A stretch of 64,000 nucleotides of DNA from DASVTU01 sp036387415 (GTDB lineage: Bacteria > Acidobacteriota > Blastocatellia > Pyrinomonadales > Pyrinomonadaceae): assembly GCA_036387415.1 (NCBI GenBank), contig DASVTU010000023.1, positions 62,001 to 126,000 on the forward strand, in the 5' to 3' direction. The translations under genes were made by a program, and so were the position numbers. Of this stretch, positions 42,648 to 51,412 are shown piece after piece (within the stretch, counting starts at the first letter, position 1; every line of letters begins with the position of its first letter). The notes below the pieces were generated by a model. The model saw only the letters and a program-made list of their open reading frames with translations. It was not told the origin of the DNA and did not search any database.

Positions 42648-43631
42648 ATGGAAAAAGAACTATCCACGAACGAACAAGAGGCGAACGCGCAAGCGGGCGC
42701 AGAGCAAGTTCCCCTGATTCTCGTCGCCGACGACGAGCCGGTCAATCTCGCTCTGATGAAGCGACGGCTCGAATGGGAAGGCTACAGACTCATTACCGCG
42801 CGCAACGGACATGAGGCGCTCGAACGTGCGCGCGAAGCCCTGCCCGACCTCATCATCCTCGACGTGATGATGCCCATTATGGATGGTCTACAGGCGTGCC
42901 GCGTCTTGAAAGAGCAGGATGCGACGCGCGACATTCCCGTCATCTTTCTCTCCGCGCTCGACGATACGGAAACCAAAGTGAGCGGCCTCGCTCTCGGCGC
43001 AAACGATTACATCTCGAAGCCTTTTCGCGTCGAAGAATTGCTGGCGCGCGTCGAGGTGGCGATTCGTCTGAAACGCGAGCGCGACGAGTTGCGGCAGAGC
43101 GCGGAGGAAGCGCAGCAACGCGCCGAAGTGGCGCGCGAGATGTCGATGACTGACGCGCTCACGGGTCTCTTGAATCGCTACGGGTTGCAGCGTTCGCTCC
43201 AACACGAACAGTCCGAATCGCGTCGCTACGGGCGCGCGCTCTCCTGTCTCTTGATTGATATTGATAACTTCAAAGGCATCAACGACACTTACGGTCACGC
43301 CGAAGGTGATGCAGCGTTGGCGCAGTTGGCGCGCGTGCTGACGGAAGCCGTGCGCGGCTCCGACGTGGTTTGTCGATACGGCGGCGAAGAGTTTTTAGTG
43401 CTCGCGCCCGAAACGCAACTCGAAGGCGCGCTCGCGCTCGGCGAAAAGATTCGACAGACCACCGCCGCGCATCTCTTCGGCGACGGCGCACGCACCTTTC
43501 CACTCACGCTCAGCATCGGCGCTGCCGAACTCTCCGCCAACGAGTCGGCTAACGACATGATTGCACGCGCCGATGTCGCGCTCTATCACGCCAAAGAAGA
43601 GGGACGCAACCGCGTCGAAGCAGCCCACTGA
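42648..43631 (+). CDS. REC-GGDEF diguanylate cyclase
   Basis: The 327-residue protein has a receiver domain (LVADDEPVN, LIILDVMMPIMDG, VIFLSALDD, YISKPF), a short coiled linker (residues ~140-175) and a GGDEF domain with active-site GGEEF at 245-249 and an RxxD inhibitory site (RGSD) nine residues before it. It makes c-di-GMP from GTP when phosphorylated, a PleD/WspR-like design with a single receiver. The ATG at 42648 was chosen; an upstream in-frame ATG at 42591 is less likely. The PilZ protein at 38995 is a possible receptor. Confidence 0.93.
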   Translation: MEKELSTNEQEANAQAGAEQVPLILVADDEPVNLALMKRRLEWEGYRLITARNGHEALERAREALPDLIILDVMMPIMDGLQACRVLKEQDATRDIPVIFLSALDDTETKVSGLALGANDYISKPFRVEELLARVEVAIRLKRERDELRQSAEEAQQRAEVAREMSMTDALTGLLNRYGLQRSLQHEQSESRRYGRALSCLLIDIDNFKGINDTYGHAEGDAALAQLARVLTEAVRGSDVVCRYGGEEFLVLAPETQLEGALALGEKIRQTTAAHLFGDGARTFPLTLSIGAAELSANESANDMIARADVALYHAKEEGRNRVEAAH

Positions 43632-43700
43632 AAAGGCAAAAGCAGTAAGCGGTCAAGATATTGGAATCGACTTGACTGCTTACTGCTTACCTCTTACTGC
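43630..43700. repeat. Heptamer-unit inverted repeat between convergent genes
   Basis: The left arm 43640-43657 and right arm 43671-43688 match at 17 of 18 positions. The right side continues as ACTGCTT/ACCTCTT/ACTATTT heptamers to about 43709. It starts two bases before the end of the GGDEF gene and stops at the end of the minus-strand coiled-coil gene. Confidence 0.75.
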
Positions 43701-43703
43701 TTA

Positions 43704-44561
43704 CTATTTTCTGCCTTCTCCTGTCCCCGATTGGTCGCCGAGCGAGAGTGGACTGGGCTTGCCTTCGAGGAAGGGGCTGATGAGTTCAGCCATGCGTTTT
43801 TCTTCCGCCTCGCGCCGGAGAGCGAAATCGACGGATTGGCGTTTGGCCTCCGCCGTTTCGGCGCGCAGAGCTTCCATCTCGGCCTGTTTGCGTTTGAGAA
43901 ATTCTTCGGTCTCTTTGGTTAACTGTTGAAGCAACGCGGCGTTGCGTTCCTCTGTGAGCGTCGCGCGTTCGGCGAGCATCGACTGGTATGCGTCGAGCGC
44001 GCGGTCGCGGCGCACGGCATCTGCGACGGGCACGTCTGCCCCGACGCCTTTCGCCGAGAGAGCCAGATTGACGGCGATGACTTTGACATTCATCGGTTGA
44101 CTGGCGATGGACGGACTCTCCATCAGTTTCGCCAACTCGTCCACGGTGCACGCCGCATCGGTGATGCCCGCCTCCGCATAAATTTCATCGAAAGGCTTGT
44201 GCGACAAATCTTCGCCCGTGTCTGATGGGGGAGCCTCGAACGTCGGATGTTCTTCGCCCGCAACGAGGTCTGCGACACGCGTCCCCGCAGGTGACGCGGT
44301 CGTCGATGACGATGAAGACGAAGGCGACTCGGTTCCGGCTGACGACTCTGAAGCCTCGCCTTCTTCCGGTTCCACGCTGACGAAGAAACCGAGCAGGCTT
44401 TTCAACGCGCCGCCCTTTTTCGGCTGGTGCGCGCTCTCGCTCGCTCCTGGCGCAACTTCGGCCAGCGTCGAGTCGATGCTCTTTGATAACTCTTCCATCT
44501 CGCGCAGGATGTCTTGCGTGCTTCGCGTATCGGCGGCGGCGGGTCGTTTGGGATTCGGCAT
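43704..44561 (-). CDS. Acidic coiled-coil protein, last gene of PspA operon
   Basis: The 285-residue protein has no signal or membrane helix. Residues ~15-40 are helical (ILREMEELSKSIDSTL), then a GALKSLLGFFV patch, a Ser/Thr/Glu-rich linker (~70-95), a globular middle (DEIYAEAGI, VDELAKLM, VKVIAVNLALSA) and a long charged coiled coil (~190-265). No family recognised. As the seventh gene in line it is probably a cytoplasmic scaffold for the PspA/AAA machinery; this is inference from position only. Confidence 0.75.
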   Translation of the reverse strand: MPNPKRPAAADTRSTQDILREMEELSKSIDSTLAEVAPGASESAHQPKKGGALKSLLGFFVSVEPEEGEASESSAGTESPSSSSSSTTASPAGTRVADLVAGEEHPTFEAPPSDTGEDLSHKPFDEIYAEAGITDAACTVDELAKLMESPSIASQPMNVKVIAVNLALSAKGVGADVPVADAVRRDRALDAYQSMLAERATLTEERNAALLQQLTKETEEFLKRKQAEMEALRAETAEAKRQSVDFALRREAEEKRMAELISPFLEGKPSPLSLGDQSGTGEGRK

Positions 44562-44590
44562 CGGTTTAGTTCCTTCAGCTCAGTGAAATT

Positions 44591-44680
44591 AAAAATTAAG
44601 AATGTCAAAAGCAAAAGTTAAAGACAAAGCAAAAGCGTTGAAGTTTCAGACATTTTTGCCTCCGAGCATTCTTAATTTTT
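44591..44680. repeat. 14-bp perfect inverted repeat inside PspA operon
   Basis: The arms 44591-44604 (AAAAATTAAGAATG) and 44667-44680 are exact complements 62 bp apart. Between them AAAAGC/AAAGTT-like short units recur. It fills most of the 124-bp gap between the last two genes. Confidence 0.7.
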
Positions 44681-44685
44681 CCTTG

Positions 44686-45612
44686 TTACTTGATGCGTTG
44701 TGCTTGTTTGCGTGGAAGACGGGTCGGCCTCGCCGTTGTTTGAGCGTCAGCTTGCGTGGAGGATGCGCCGATTGAACGTCCGGCAGGCACCGCTTCGAGC
44801 GCGAACAGCGCCGTCTCGCTCGCTTCGGTGCTCAACACGTCTTCGTAGTCGGCGCGAAACTCTTCGCTGATGCTGAGATTGATTAAGAGATTATCGACCA
44901 GCCCTTGAATGCCAGCCACGTCGGTGAAGGTATAGACTTCATCCTGAATCAATCCGAGAGAGTTTTTGATAACTTGCAGACGCGCTTCGAGCAGCCGCAC
45001 AAGTTCGTCGAGTTTTTTAATGCGCGCGAGGCGTTGCTTGAGGATGCTGAGGTTTTGCGTGAGCGCGTAGCGCACCTGTCGCGCCTCTTCTTTTTCGACC
45101 GCCGCTTCGGCCTGTGCAATCTGATTGCCGAGCATGCCTTGTAGTTGGCGATAGTTGCGCGTCGAGAGGAGATGGTGCGCCCTGAGCATGCGCGCGTACT
45201 CGTAGCGAAACGCCGACAGCTTTTCCACGATGTCGCCGAGCAGCCTGTTTGAGCCGTCCGTCCCCAGTTCGCTCGAACGCCGTTCAATCTCTTCGCATAG
45301 CCCGCGCACCGATTCAAAATCCGACTGATAGTTTGACGGCAATGCCTCGACGATGCGTTTTTCGGATTCTTCGTTCTGTTGCTTCTGCTGTCGCACTTTG
45401 CGCAGGCGGATGAGACGTTGCAGCAAAGGACTCTGCGCGAGAAGCGCGCCGCCGAGTTGACCCGCAATCAGGAGCGGCAGGAAAGCCCAGAAGTTGACGA
45501 CCAGCATGAGGAAAGCCATCACGCCGATGAAGCCCAGATTTACTTCACTCTTGAGCGTCTCTTTGACGTAATTGATGGCGTCGAGCCTGTTGTCGTTGTC
45601 GTCCTCAGCCAT
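44686..45612 (-). CDS. Membrane-anchored coiled-coil protein of PspA operon
   Basis: The ~308-residue protein has a polar start (MAEDDNDNRLDAINYVKETL), a hydrophobic pair of helices (GFIGVMAFLMLVVNFWAF and LPLLIAGQLGGALLA) around residues 29-65, then an all-helical, coiled-coil body (RKVRQQKQQNEESEKR; QIAQAEAAVEKEEARQV; RIKKLDELVRLLEARLQ). The tail is disordered. It starts at ATG 45612, 37 bp after the ABC ATPase stop; the frame continues upstream into that gene. I recognise no named family. It probably links the membrane to PspA-like coiled coils. Confidence 0.78.
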   Translation of the reverse strand: MAEDDNDNRLDAINYVKETLKSEVNLGFIGVMAFLMLVVNFWAFLPLLIAGQLGGALLAQSPLLQRLIRLRKVRQQKQQNEESEKRIVEALPSNYQSDFESVRGLCEEIERRSSELGTDGSNRLLGDIVEKLSAFRYEYARMLRAHHLLSTRNYRQLQGMLGNQIAQAEAAVEKEEARQVRYALTQNLSILKQRLARIKKLDELVRLLEARLQVIKNSLGLIQDEVYTFTDVAGIQGLVDNLLINLSISEEFRADYEDVLSTEASETALFALEAVPAGRSIGASSTQADAQTTARPTRLPRKQAQRIK

Positions 45613-45649
45613 AAGGTTGGTTAACTTCGAGAAGCCTGTATCCGCTCGC

Positions 45650-46537
45650 TCACAGTTTGGCAAACTCGACCATTTTAATTTCTTTGCGAATCTCTGAAAA
45701 CCTCGGCAGGTCTTCGATGTTGGGTTGATAAGCCAGCCCCTCGGCAATCATATCGTATTCCTTCATCACACGCGCGCCGGGAATTGCGTTGCCTTTGGCG
45801 TCGCGTTCACGCCCCAGGAGGTAAACGTGGTCGGAGATGATGAGCGCGGAGGTTACGTCGTGTGTGACGATGATGAAGGTGTTGAGCGTGTGTTGATTGG
45901 CGGTGCGGGCGATAAGTTCGATGACGTTGATGATGTTAACGGGGTCGAGGCCGGAGAAGGGTTCGTCGAGGATGATGAAATGCCTGTCCTGCATCAACTG
46001 CTGCATGATGGCGACGCGTTGGCGTTGGCCGCCGGAGAGTTGCAGCGGCCATGCGAGTCCCTGTTTCACCATGTCGAACTCGTCCAGATAGCGCGCCGCT
46101 TTGTCCTCTGCCTCTTTTTTACTCATGCCGGAGCGCACCGCCGGGATGATGAGATTGTTGATGACGTTCAAGTCGTCAAAGAGCGGATAGCGTTGGAAGA
46201 CGACGCCGATATCGCCGACTTCGACGACCCGTAGAGGCTTGCCTTCGCCCTCGCTGAGCATGACGCATCCTTCGGTCGGCGGGTCGAGTCCGGCGATGAT
46301 GCGGAGCGCAGTCGTTTTGCCCGCGCCCGAAGGGCCGAGGATGCTGACGATTTGCGGCTTGTTCCTGATGTTGTGAATCGTGAGCGAGAAATCTTTGAGC
46401 ACGACGAGTGTCGAGCCGTCGTTGAGTCGAAAACTCTTGCCGAGGCGTTCGATGGTGAGCAGGGGTTCGAGCAGTTCCGCTTTGTCAATCGGCCCCGGCG
46501 CGCAGTAGGTGTTGTTGTTCGGTTCTTCGGTCGCCAA
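45650..46537 (-). CDS. ABC ATPase, nitrate/taurine-type, of PspA operon
   Basis: The 295-residue nucleotide-binding subunit has Walker A GPSGAGKTT, Q-loop VFQRYPLFDDL, signature LSGGQRQRVAIMQQL, Walker B FIILDEPFSGLDP and H-loop VTHD. All catalytic residues are present. The closest style is NitT/TauT ATPases, but the first ~25 residues (EEPNNNTYCAPGP) and the C-terminal ~55 residues are unusual additions. It starts at TTG, four bases after the permease stop, so the two are translationally coupled. Confidence 0.9.
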   Translation of the reverse strand: MATEEPNNNTYCAPGPIDKAELLEPLLTIERLGKSFRLNDGSTLVVLKDFSLTIHNIRNKPQIVSILGPSGAGKTTALRIIAGLDPPTEGCVMLSEGEGKPLRVVEVGDIGVVFQRYPLFDDLNVINNLIIPAVRSGMSKKEAEDKAARYLDEFDMVKQGLAWPLQLSGGQRQRVAIMQQLMQDRHFIILDEPFSGLDPVNIINVIELIARTANQHTLNTFIIVTHDVTSALIISDHVYLLGRERDAKGNAIPGARVMKEYDMIAEGLAYQPNIEDLPRFSEIRKEIKMVEFAKL

Positions 46538-46541
46538 AGTT

Positions 46542-47378
46542 TTACGCCCTCTCTGCCACTGTGCTGTAGGGGAAAAGACCGCGTTTGAGAAGGAGGAAAA
46601 GCCAGTCTTCGATAACGGCGATGATGCCTATGACAATCAGATAAGCGTAGACCGCCGGGAGATTGTTGGTTGAAGAATAGGCGTAAATCTGGCTGCCGAT
46701 GCCGCCTTCCGTGCGGTTGTAGGTTTCGATGGCGGTAATCATGACCCAACCGATAGCGGCGTTCTGCGCGATAACGTCAATCATCTGCGGCGCGGTTCCG
46801 CGCACCACGACGCTGTAGAAGGTCTGCCAGTCGTTGTAGCCGAGCACGCGCGCCAGTTCATACTTCATGCGTGGAATGCTGGCGATAACTCCGGTCATGC
46901 TTGTCACAAGGAAGAAGGACATGCCCGTCGTCAGCATCGCCACCTTCATCGGCCAGCCGATGGTAAAGAGTGTGAGGAAGACGAGATTGAAGCCCACAAT
47001 CGGGAGATAACGGAGCCATTGCACCATCTTGTTGAACGGCTGAAAGATGGGAAGCACGCTCATGTAGGCAATGAGCACGGATATAATCGTCGAATAGAGA
47101 AGCCCTACGACGTTGAGTTTGAGCGTGACGTAGGTGTTGTAGACGAGTCCCTGACTGCCTTGCAGGTTCCAGAGGTTGCGGAAAGCTTGCCCGACTTCGG
47201 ACGGGTAGGGCAGCGCCTTGATGGGATTGAAGACCCACACGGCGACGAGCATGGCGAGCCAGATGACGATGAGGTTGGCGCGTACGAACGCTCCCGGTGT
47301 GCCGTAGAGACGGAGGGCTTTCGTGTAGGCGTTGCGCGGCGTGTCGCCGGAAAATAATCTCGCGGTGGAAGTTGCCAA
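46542..47378 (-). CDS. ABC permease, nitrate/taurine-type, of PspA operon
   Basis: The 278-residue protein has an N-terminal helix (LIVIWLAMLVAVWVFNPI), then a TauC/SsuC-like core of five helices, with a recognisable EAA-loop region (MKYELARVLGYNDWQTFYSVVVRGTAP) that contacts the ATPase. It starts at TTG with GGAG eight bases before. Its natural partner is the SBP-OmpA protein encoded just upstream. The cargo is unknown. Confidence 0.9.
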   Translation of the reverse strand: MATSTARLFSGDTPRNAYTKALRLYGTPGAFVRANLIVIWLAMLVAVWVFNPIKALPYPSEVGQAFRNLWNLQGSQGLVYNTYVTLKLNVVGLLYSTIISVLIAYMSVLPIFQPFNKMVQWLRYLPIVGFNLVFLTLFTIGWPMKVAMLTTGMSFFLVTSMTGVIASIPRMKYELARVLGYNDWQTFYSVVVRGTAPQMIDVIAQNAAIGWVMITAIETYNRTEGGIGSQIYAYSSTNNLPAVYAYLIVIGIIAVIEDWLFLLLKRGLFPYSTVAERA

Positions 47379-47403
47379 CGTTCTTACTCCGTTACAAATC
47401 GAA

Positions 47404-47552
47404 AATTAGCCACAGAGACATAGAGGAAATAGAAAAGGGAAATGACGAAAAGGAACGCCGTCAATCTGCCGTTTGCTTTTCCCTTTAACCCGTTCCCACT
47501 TTTCCATTTCCCTCTCGCCTTTCTCTGTGCCTCTGTATCTCTGTGGCAAATT
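47404..47552. repeat. Inverted repeat with GCCACAGAGA core in PspA operon
   Basis: The left arm 47404-47426 and right arm 47530-47552 pair with about 20 of 23 matches (core GCCACAGAGA with CAGAGG). The inner flanks carry GGAAATAGAAAAGGGAAATG against CCATTTCCCTCTCG. It fills the 180-bp gap between the SBP-OmpA gene and the permease gene. Confidence 0.75.
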
Positions 47553-47558
47553 CTTTCC

Positions 47559-49343
47559 TTATCTGAGGATGATGACGACGCGGCGGTTAGCGGCTTTTTC
47601 CGTCTCGTCGCGGTTCTGATTGCCGGGGAGCGGTCGATAGGGGCCGTAGCCTTCGATGCCTTCGAGGCGCGCGTCGCTGATGTTGATGCCGGACGGGTCG
47701 GAAGCCTTGAGCCACTGCCAGACGGCGCGCGCGCGCTCCTGCGAGAGACGGAGGTTTGTTCCGGCGTCGCCGACGTTATCGGTGTGGCCTTCGATGATAA
47801 CTTTGGTGTCGCTGGCACGTATCAGGAGGTTGCGAATCTCTTGCAGACGCGCCGTTTCTGTGGGTCTAACCTGCGACGACCCCGAAGCGAAGTTGATTTG
47901 ATAGTTGGCCTTGACGACCGTGCCAGTGTTCTGTCCCTCCTCGAACTTAGGTTGATAGACGGGCGCGGCGCTCTGCTCGTCCGTGATGTCTTTGATGAAA
48001 CTCAAGTCCACCACCTGTTCGACAGGAGCGAAATTTTCGAGACGTTGTGGCAGAAGTTGACGGAGACGGTTGGCGTGGTCTGTGTAAGTGATGCCGAAGA
48101 TGCTGCGCGCGATGGGTTGATTGCCGTCGAGGCCGAAGAGGTGTCGCACGTCGGCGATGTTGTTGACGCGCGAACCGCCGAGCGGTACGTCGTTTTCAGT
48201 CTTGCCCGCGAAGTAGCTGCCCCAGAAAGTCTGTCCGAGTCCTTCCATGTTAAAGACGAGCGCGTTCAAGGCGGCCACGCGGTCGCGGAAGTAGTTCGGG
48301 TCGGTCTTGATGCGTTCGTTGGAGCGGGCGATGCAGCGCAGGAGCGTCGTCACGTAGGGGCGATGCTGGCGGAGCCAATCCTCGTTGCCAAAGAGGATGT
48401 TGGGCATCATGTAGCTGTACTCTTTGGTCGAGACAATCTTCTGCAACTTCTCCGACTTGCCACGATAGTTCACGGTCGGACGCTCTTTGACCGCCATCAC
48501 GTCGCCGGGCGTCCACGTCGCCACACCGTCGAGTTGATGTTCCTCTGTCTGTCCCGTCGCACTATTACGCAATCCGACTTTGGCGTTCGAGACAAACTTC
48601 TGCGCGGCTTCGATGTGGTCGGTGGCGTTGACGAAGTTGATGGAGGCGGGGTCGTAGACCTGCTCGTCGGGGTTGACGGGAATCTGGTTGTCCGCCGCCC
48701 AGTTCACCGTCACGTTCCAGTCGCAGTAGGGAATCGCCGTGACGACCACCGAGCCGCGCGCCAGTTGCGGGTCTTTCTTCCAAGATTCAGGCCCCATCAC
48801 GCAGTCCTCGCCGAACGAATAGCCGCTCGACCAGATGACCTTGGCCTTGTTGCCGCGCAGGAGTTTGTTGGCTCCGGCGATGTCCACGGCGGACTGGTCA
48901 CCCGTCGTCGTGACGAGTTGCATCTGCCCTGCGGCGAGGGCTTTGATTTGTTCGGCGGTGTCGTTCTGCACGACGAGACGCGTGTTCGTGATGCCCGCCT
49001 GCGCGAGACAACTGTCTGGATGGTCGCCGGATTTGCCGGGGCCGCCGACGGCATCAATCAATCCGCTCACGGTCTGCCACGTCCAGATGCCGATGGTCAC
49101 TTCCGGGTTATCCGTCGTGCGTTCGGGCGGCTTGACCTGCGAGGCAGGCAAATCCTCACGCGCGATGTCTTCCAACTTCTCGCGTTGGCCGACGAGCACA
49201 CCGCCCTGATTCGTGTTGCCGCCATCCGGCCTCAGTTTGTCGAGAATGCCCAGTTGCTTGATGCCCGCATAAACAAGGCCAGCCATCACCAGCACAATTA
49301 AAATAATCGCCCCCGGGCCTAATTTGTAGCGACCAATCTGCAT
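47559..49343 (-). CDS. ABC substrate-binding protein fused to OmpA domain
   Basis: The 594-residue protein has one uncleaved-looking N-terminal helix (GAIILIVLVMAGLVYAGIKQ), a linker, and a periplasmic NMT1/phosphate-like binding domain (about 75-440: VTIGIWTWQTVSGLIDAV, AGQMQLVTTTGDQSAVDI, ATWTPGDVMAV). A C-terminal OmpA peptidoglycan-binding domain follows (~475-594: INFASGSSQVRPTE, EGHTDNVGD, NLRLSQERARAV, NRRVVI). It would tie the inner-membrane transporter to the cell wall. AGGAGG lies five bases before the ATG, the strongest ribosome site in the operon. Four Cys in the binding domain may form disulfides. Confidence 0.9.
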   Translation of the reverse strand: MQIGRYKLGPGAIILIVLVMAGLVYAGIKQLGILDKLRPDGGNTNQGGVLVGQREKLEDIAREDLPASQVKPPERTTDNPEVTIGIWTWQTVSGLIDAVGGPGKSGDHPDSCLAQAGITNTRLVVQNDTAEQIKALAAGQMQLVTTTGDQSAVDIAGANKLLRGNKAKVIWSSGYSFGEDCVMGPESWKKDPQLARGSVVVTAIPYCDWNVTVNWAADNQIPVNPDEQVYDPASINFVNATDHIEAAQKFVSNAKVGLRNSATGQTEEHQLDGVATWTPGDVMAVKERPTVNYRGKSEKLQKIVSTKEYSYMMPNILFGNEDWLRQHRPYVTTLLRCIARSNERIKTDPNYFRDRVAALNALVFNMEGLGQTFWGSYFAGKTENDVPLGGSRVNNIADVRHLFGLDGNQPIARSIFGITYTDHANRLRQLLPQRLENFAPVEQVVDLSFIKDITDEQSAAPVYQPKFEEGQNTGTVVKANYQINFASGSSQVRPTETARLQEIRNLLIRASDTKVIIEGHTDNVGDAGTNLRLSQERARAVWQWLKASDPSGINISDARLEGIEGYGPYRPLPGNQNRDETEKAANRRVVIILR

Positions 49344-49425
49344 ATGAGCCTCCTCAAGCGTTTAACTTTTAAGATTGAAATTTCACGCCGACAACTGCGC
49401 GACAAAAGAAAGTTTGATCGAGCAT

Positions 49426-51318
49426 TCAACGCCGCGCGCCAATCAGTAGACGCAGTTCCCGCAGGCGCATGTCGAGTTCTTCGGAAGTGAGCGCGGCGTA
49501 TTTCGGCGGGAGCAGGCGACGGCTCGACGCTTCGAAGACGGCGAGCAGTTCCATGTATTCGAGTAGTTCCGTGTCGCGGCTCGGAAAATAGTCTGCCGCC
49601 GCGCGCAAGAGGTGTTCGGTGGTGACTTTGGCGTCGGTGCCCGCGTCGCGTGTCGTGGTGTCGTCGTTGTCAGCAGAGGCTTCGCGCGCGGCGTCGTCGT
49701 TCGCCATGAGAATGACGGCCTCCACGTCGGCGTTGCTGTAGCCGACGAGTTTGGCGGAGAAGCCTTCGCGGATGGTGGCGAAATCGACATCAGTGTTGAT
49801 GCGATTCTTGCGTACCTGCGCCCGCGCCACGGTTTCGACCTCCTCCGGCGTCTGTGAATAGAGGAAGGGAATTTTGCGGTCGAGGCGTCCGGCGCGTTTG
49901 AGGTCAACGTCGAGTTTATCCGGGCGGTTGGTCATGACGAGAAAGAGGATGCGCCCGCGATTCGACGTGTCCGACATAAACTCTTTGATGCGCGCGATGA
50001 CGCGCGAAGAAGTGCCGCCGTCGCCCTCGCCGTCCGTGTTGCCGAAGGCGCGGTCGCCCTCGTCAATAATCACGATGACCTGACCGATGGCGCGGATGAC
50101 GCCGAGAATCTTTTCCAGATTCCCCTCGGTCGCGCCAACCCACTTCGAGCGAAAATTCTTCAGCTTAATCGTCGTCAGCCCGCACTCTTTGGCGAAGGCT
50201 TCGGCCACGAAAGTCTTGCCCGTCCCCATCGGCCCCGTGAAAAGAATGCCCATCGGCACGCGGCTCGTACGCCCCTCGCGGATGCTTTCGGCGATGACGA
50301 GCAAATCCTTTTTCACTTCGTCCATGCCGCCGACGACCTCGAAGCCATGTTTCGGTTCGACGAACTCGACCAGACCGAAACACTCGCGTTCGAGAATTTC
50401 GCGCTTGCGACGCGCAATCAGGCGGTCGGCCTCCTTGCGCGCACGCTCCGTCGTCGTCTCTGATTTTTCTTCTTCGGCGGCAGCAGTTGAGAGTTCGGGC
50501 GCGAGGAGTTTTTTTATCTCCTCTTGATTCATTCCATTGGTGAGGCGTGCGAGTTTGTGTGCGCGTGCGGCGGCGTCTGCGCCTCCGCCAAGTATGCGCG
50601 CGATGAACTGCTCGCGCTCCGACGCCTCTTCTTCGGCGGGCGGTGGCGGCGCGAGAATCGAGGCGATTTGCACGGCTTTGAGTCCCGCCGTAATTTCGCT
50701 GTAACGCTCGGCGTCGCGCTCGCTGAGACGCGAGTCGGCGACGCGTGCGGCGAGTTTGCGCGCCTCTTTGTCCGGCATCGGCACTTCGACCACCGCCACT
50801 TTCGGATTCGAGACAATCTTCGGAGCCAACTCCAACAGATTCTCCGCGACGACGAGGACGATGTTGTCCCGACGTTCGATTTCCGGCAGCAGCGACCAAC
50901 GATGCAGCGTCACAATCGCCGCGCGGTCGGCGTCGGCTTGAAATGAGGGGTCGCCCGCCGGAGCGATGGCTTCCGCGTATTCGAGGATAATCGCCACTTT
51001 GTCCGACGAAATCAGTAGACGCTCCAACGCCGCCAGCACGCGCTCCTTCTGCGTCGAAACCAGCAACTCGTCGAGGCTCGTCAGTTCGTCGGCGCGTTTG
51101 GCGAAGCGGACGCCCGTCGCCACATTGAAGACGGCGATGGTTTCGCGCGACTCTTTCAAGAGCGCATCGGTCAGAAACTCCGCGAGCGACCACGTTCGCT
51201 GCTGGTGCAGCACCGTGTCGTAGACGTTGCCGTGGAGCACAAACATAGAGGCTTCGCCGCGCAAGTAGCGACGGCGAAGGTCTTCAGCCCACGGAGGGAA
51301 AAGGCGTGGCTCAGTCAT
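49426..51318 (-). CDS. Tandem AAA+ ATPase of PspA operon
   Basis: The 630-residue protein has an N-terminal RecA/AAA-like domain without a P-loop (FVLHGNVYDTV, VAIILEYAEAI, DNIVLVVAENL; residues ~20-200), a helical charged linker (~225-300), and a complete AAA+ module. The module has Walker A GPMGTGKTF (~362-370), Walker B VIVIIDEGDRAF, sensor-1 MTNRPDKLD and arginine fingers in the AGRLDRK region. This is the layout of Ycf46-like and related two-domain AAA proteins. It lies between PspA and the SBP-OmpA gene and may remodel PspA assemblies. No sigma-54 contact motif (GAFTGA) is present, so it is not PspF. Confidence 0.9.
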   Translation of the reverse strand: MTEPRLFPPWAEDLRRRYLRGEASMFVLHGNVYDTVLHQQRTWSLAEFLTDALLKESRETIAVFNVATGVRFAKRADELTSLDELLVSTQKERVLAALERLLISSDKVAIILEYAEAIAPAGDPSFQADADRAAIVTLHRWSLLPEIERRDNIVLVVAENLLELAPKIVSNPKVAVVEVPMPDKEARKLAARVADSRLSERDAERYSEITAGLKAVQIASILAPPPPAEEEASEREQFIARILGGGADAAARAHKLARLTNGMNQEEIKKLLAPELSTAAAEEEKSETTTERARKEADRLIARRKREILERECFGLVEFVEPKHGFEVVGGMDEVKKDLLVIAESIREGRTSRVPMGILFTGPMGTGKTFVAEAFAKECGLTTIKLKNFRSKWVGATEGNLEKILGVIRAIGQVIVIIDEGDRAFGNTDGEGDGGTSSRVIARIKEFMSDTSNRGRILFLVMTNRPDKLDVDLKRAGRLDRKIPFLYSQTPEEVETVARAQVRKNRINTDVDFATIREGFSAKLVGYSNADVEAVILMANDDAAREASADNDDTTTRDAGTDAKVTTEHLLRAAADYFPSRDTELLEYMELLAVFEASSRRLLPPKYAALTSEELDMRLRELRLLIGARR

Positions 51319-51325
51319 CAAGTAC

Positions 51326-51406
51326 AGAGGTCGGAGGTCAGAGGTCGGAGGTTAGTAAAAGATTTTTGCTTTTTAACTAACCTCCGACTCCTAACCTCTG
51401 GCCTCT
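51326..51406. repeat. Heptamer-periodic inverted repeat in PspA-AAA spacer
   Basis: The left arm 51326-51356 consists of AGGTCGG/AGGTCAG/AGGTTAG heptamers. The right arm 51376-51406 is complementary at about 26 of 31 positions, with a 19-base T-rich loop. It fills nearly all of the gap between the PspA stop and the AAA start, so it will be transcribed as a long hairpin. Confidence 0.8.
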
Positions 51407-51412
51407 TCTCCT

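Noticed and set aside
47442..49301. Open frame of 619 codons on the plus strand
   Set aside because: Antisense to the SBP-OmpA gene, with no ribosome site or family resemblance, and it starts inside an intergenic repeat.
49426..51318. PspF-type sigma-54 activator
   Set aside because: No GAFTGA loop or DNA-binding helix-turn-helix; the AAA domain is of another type.
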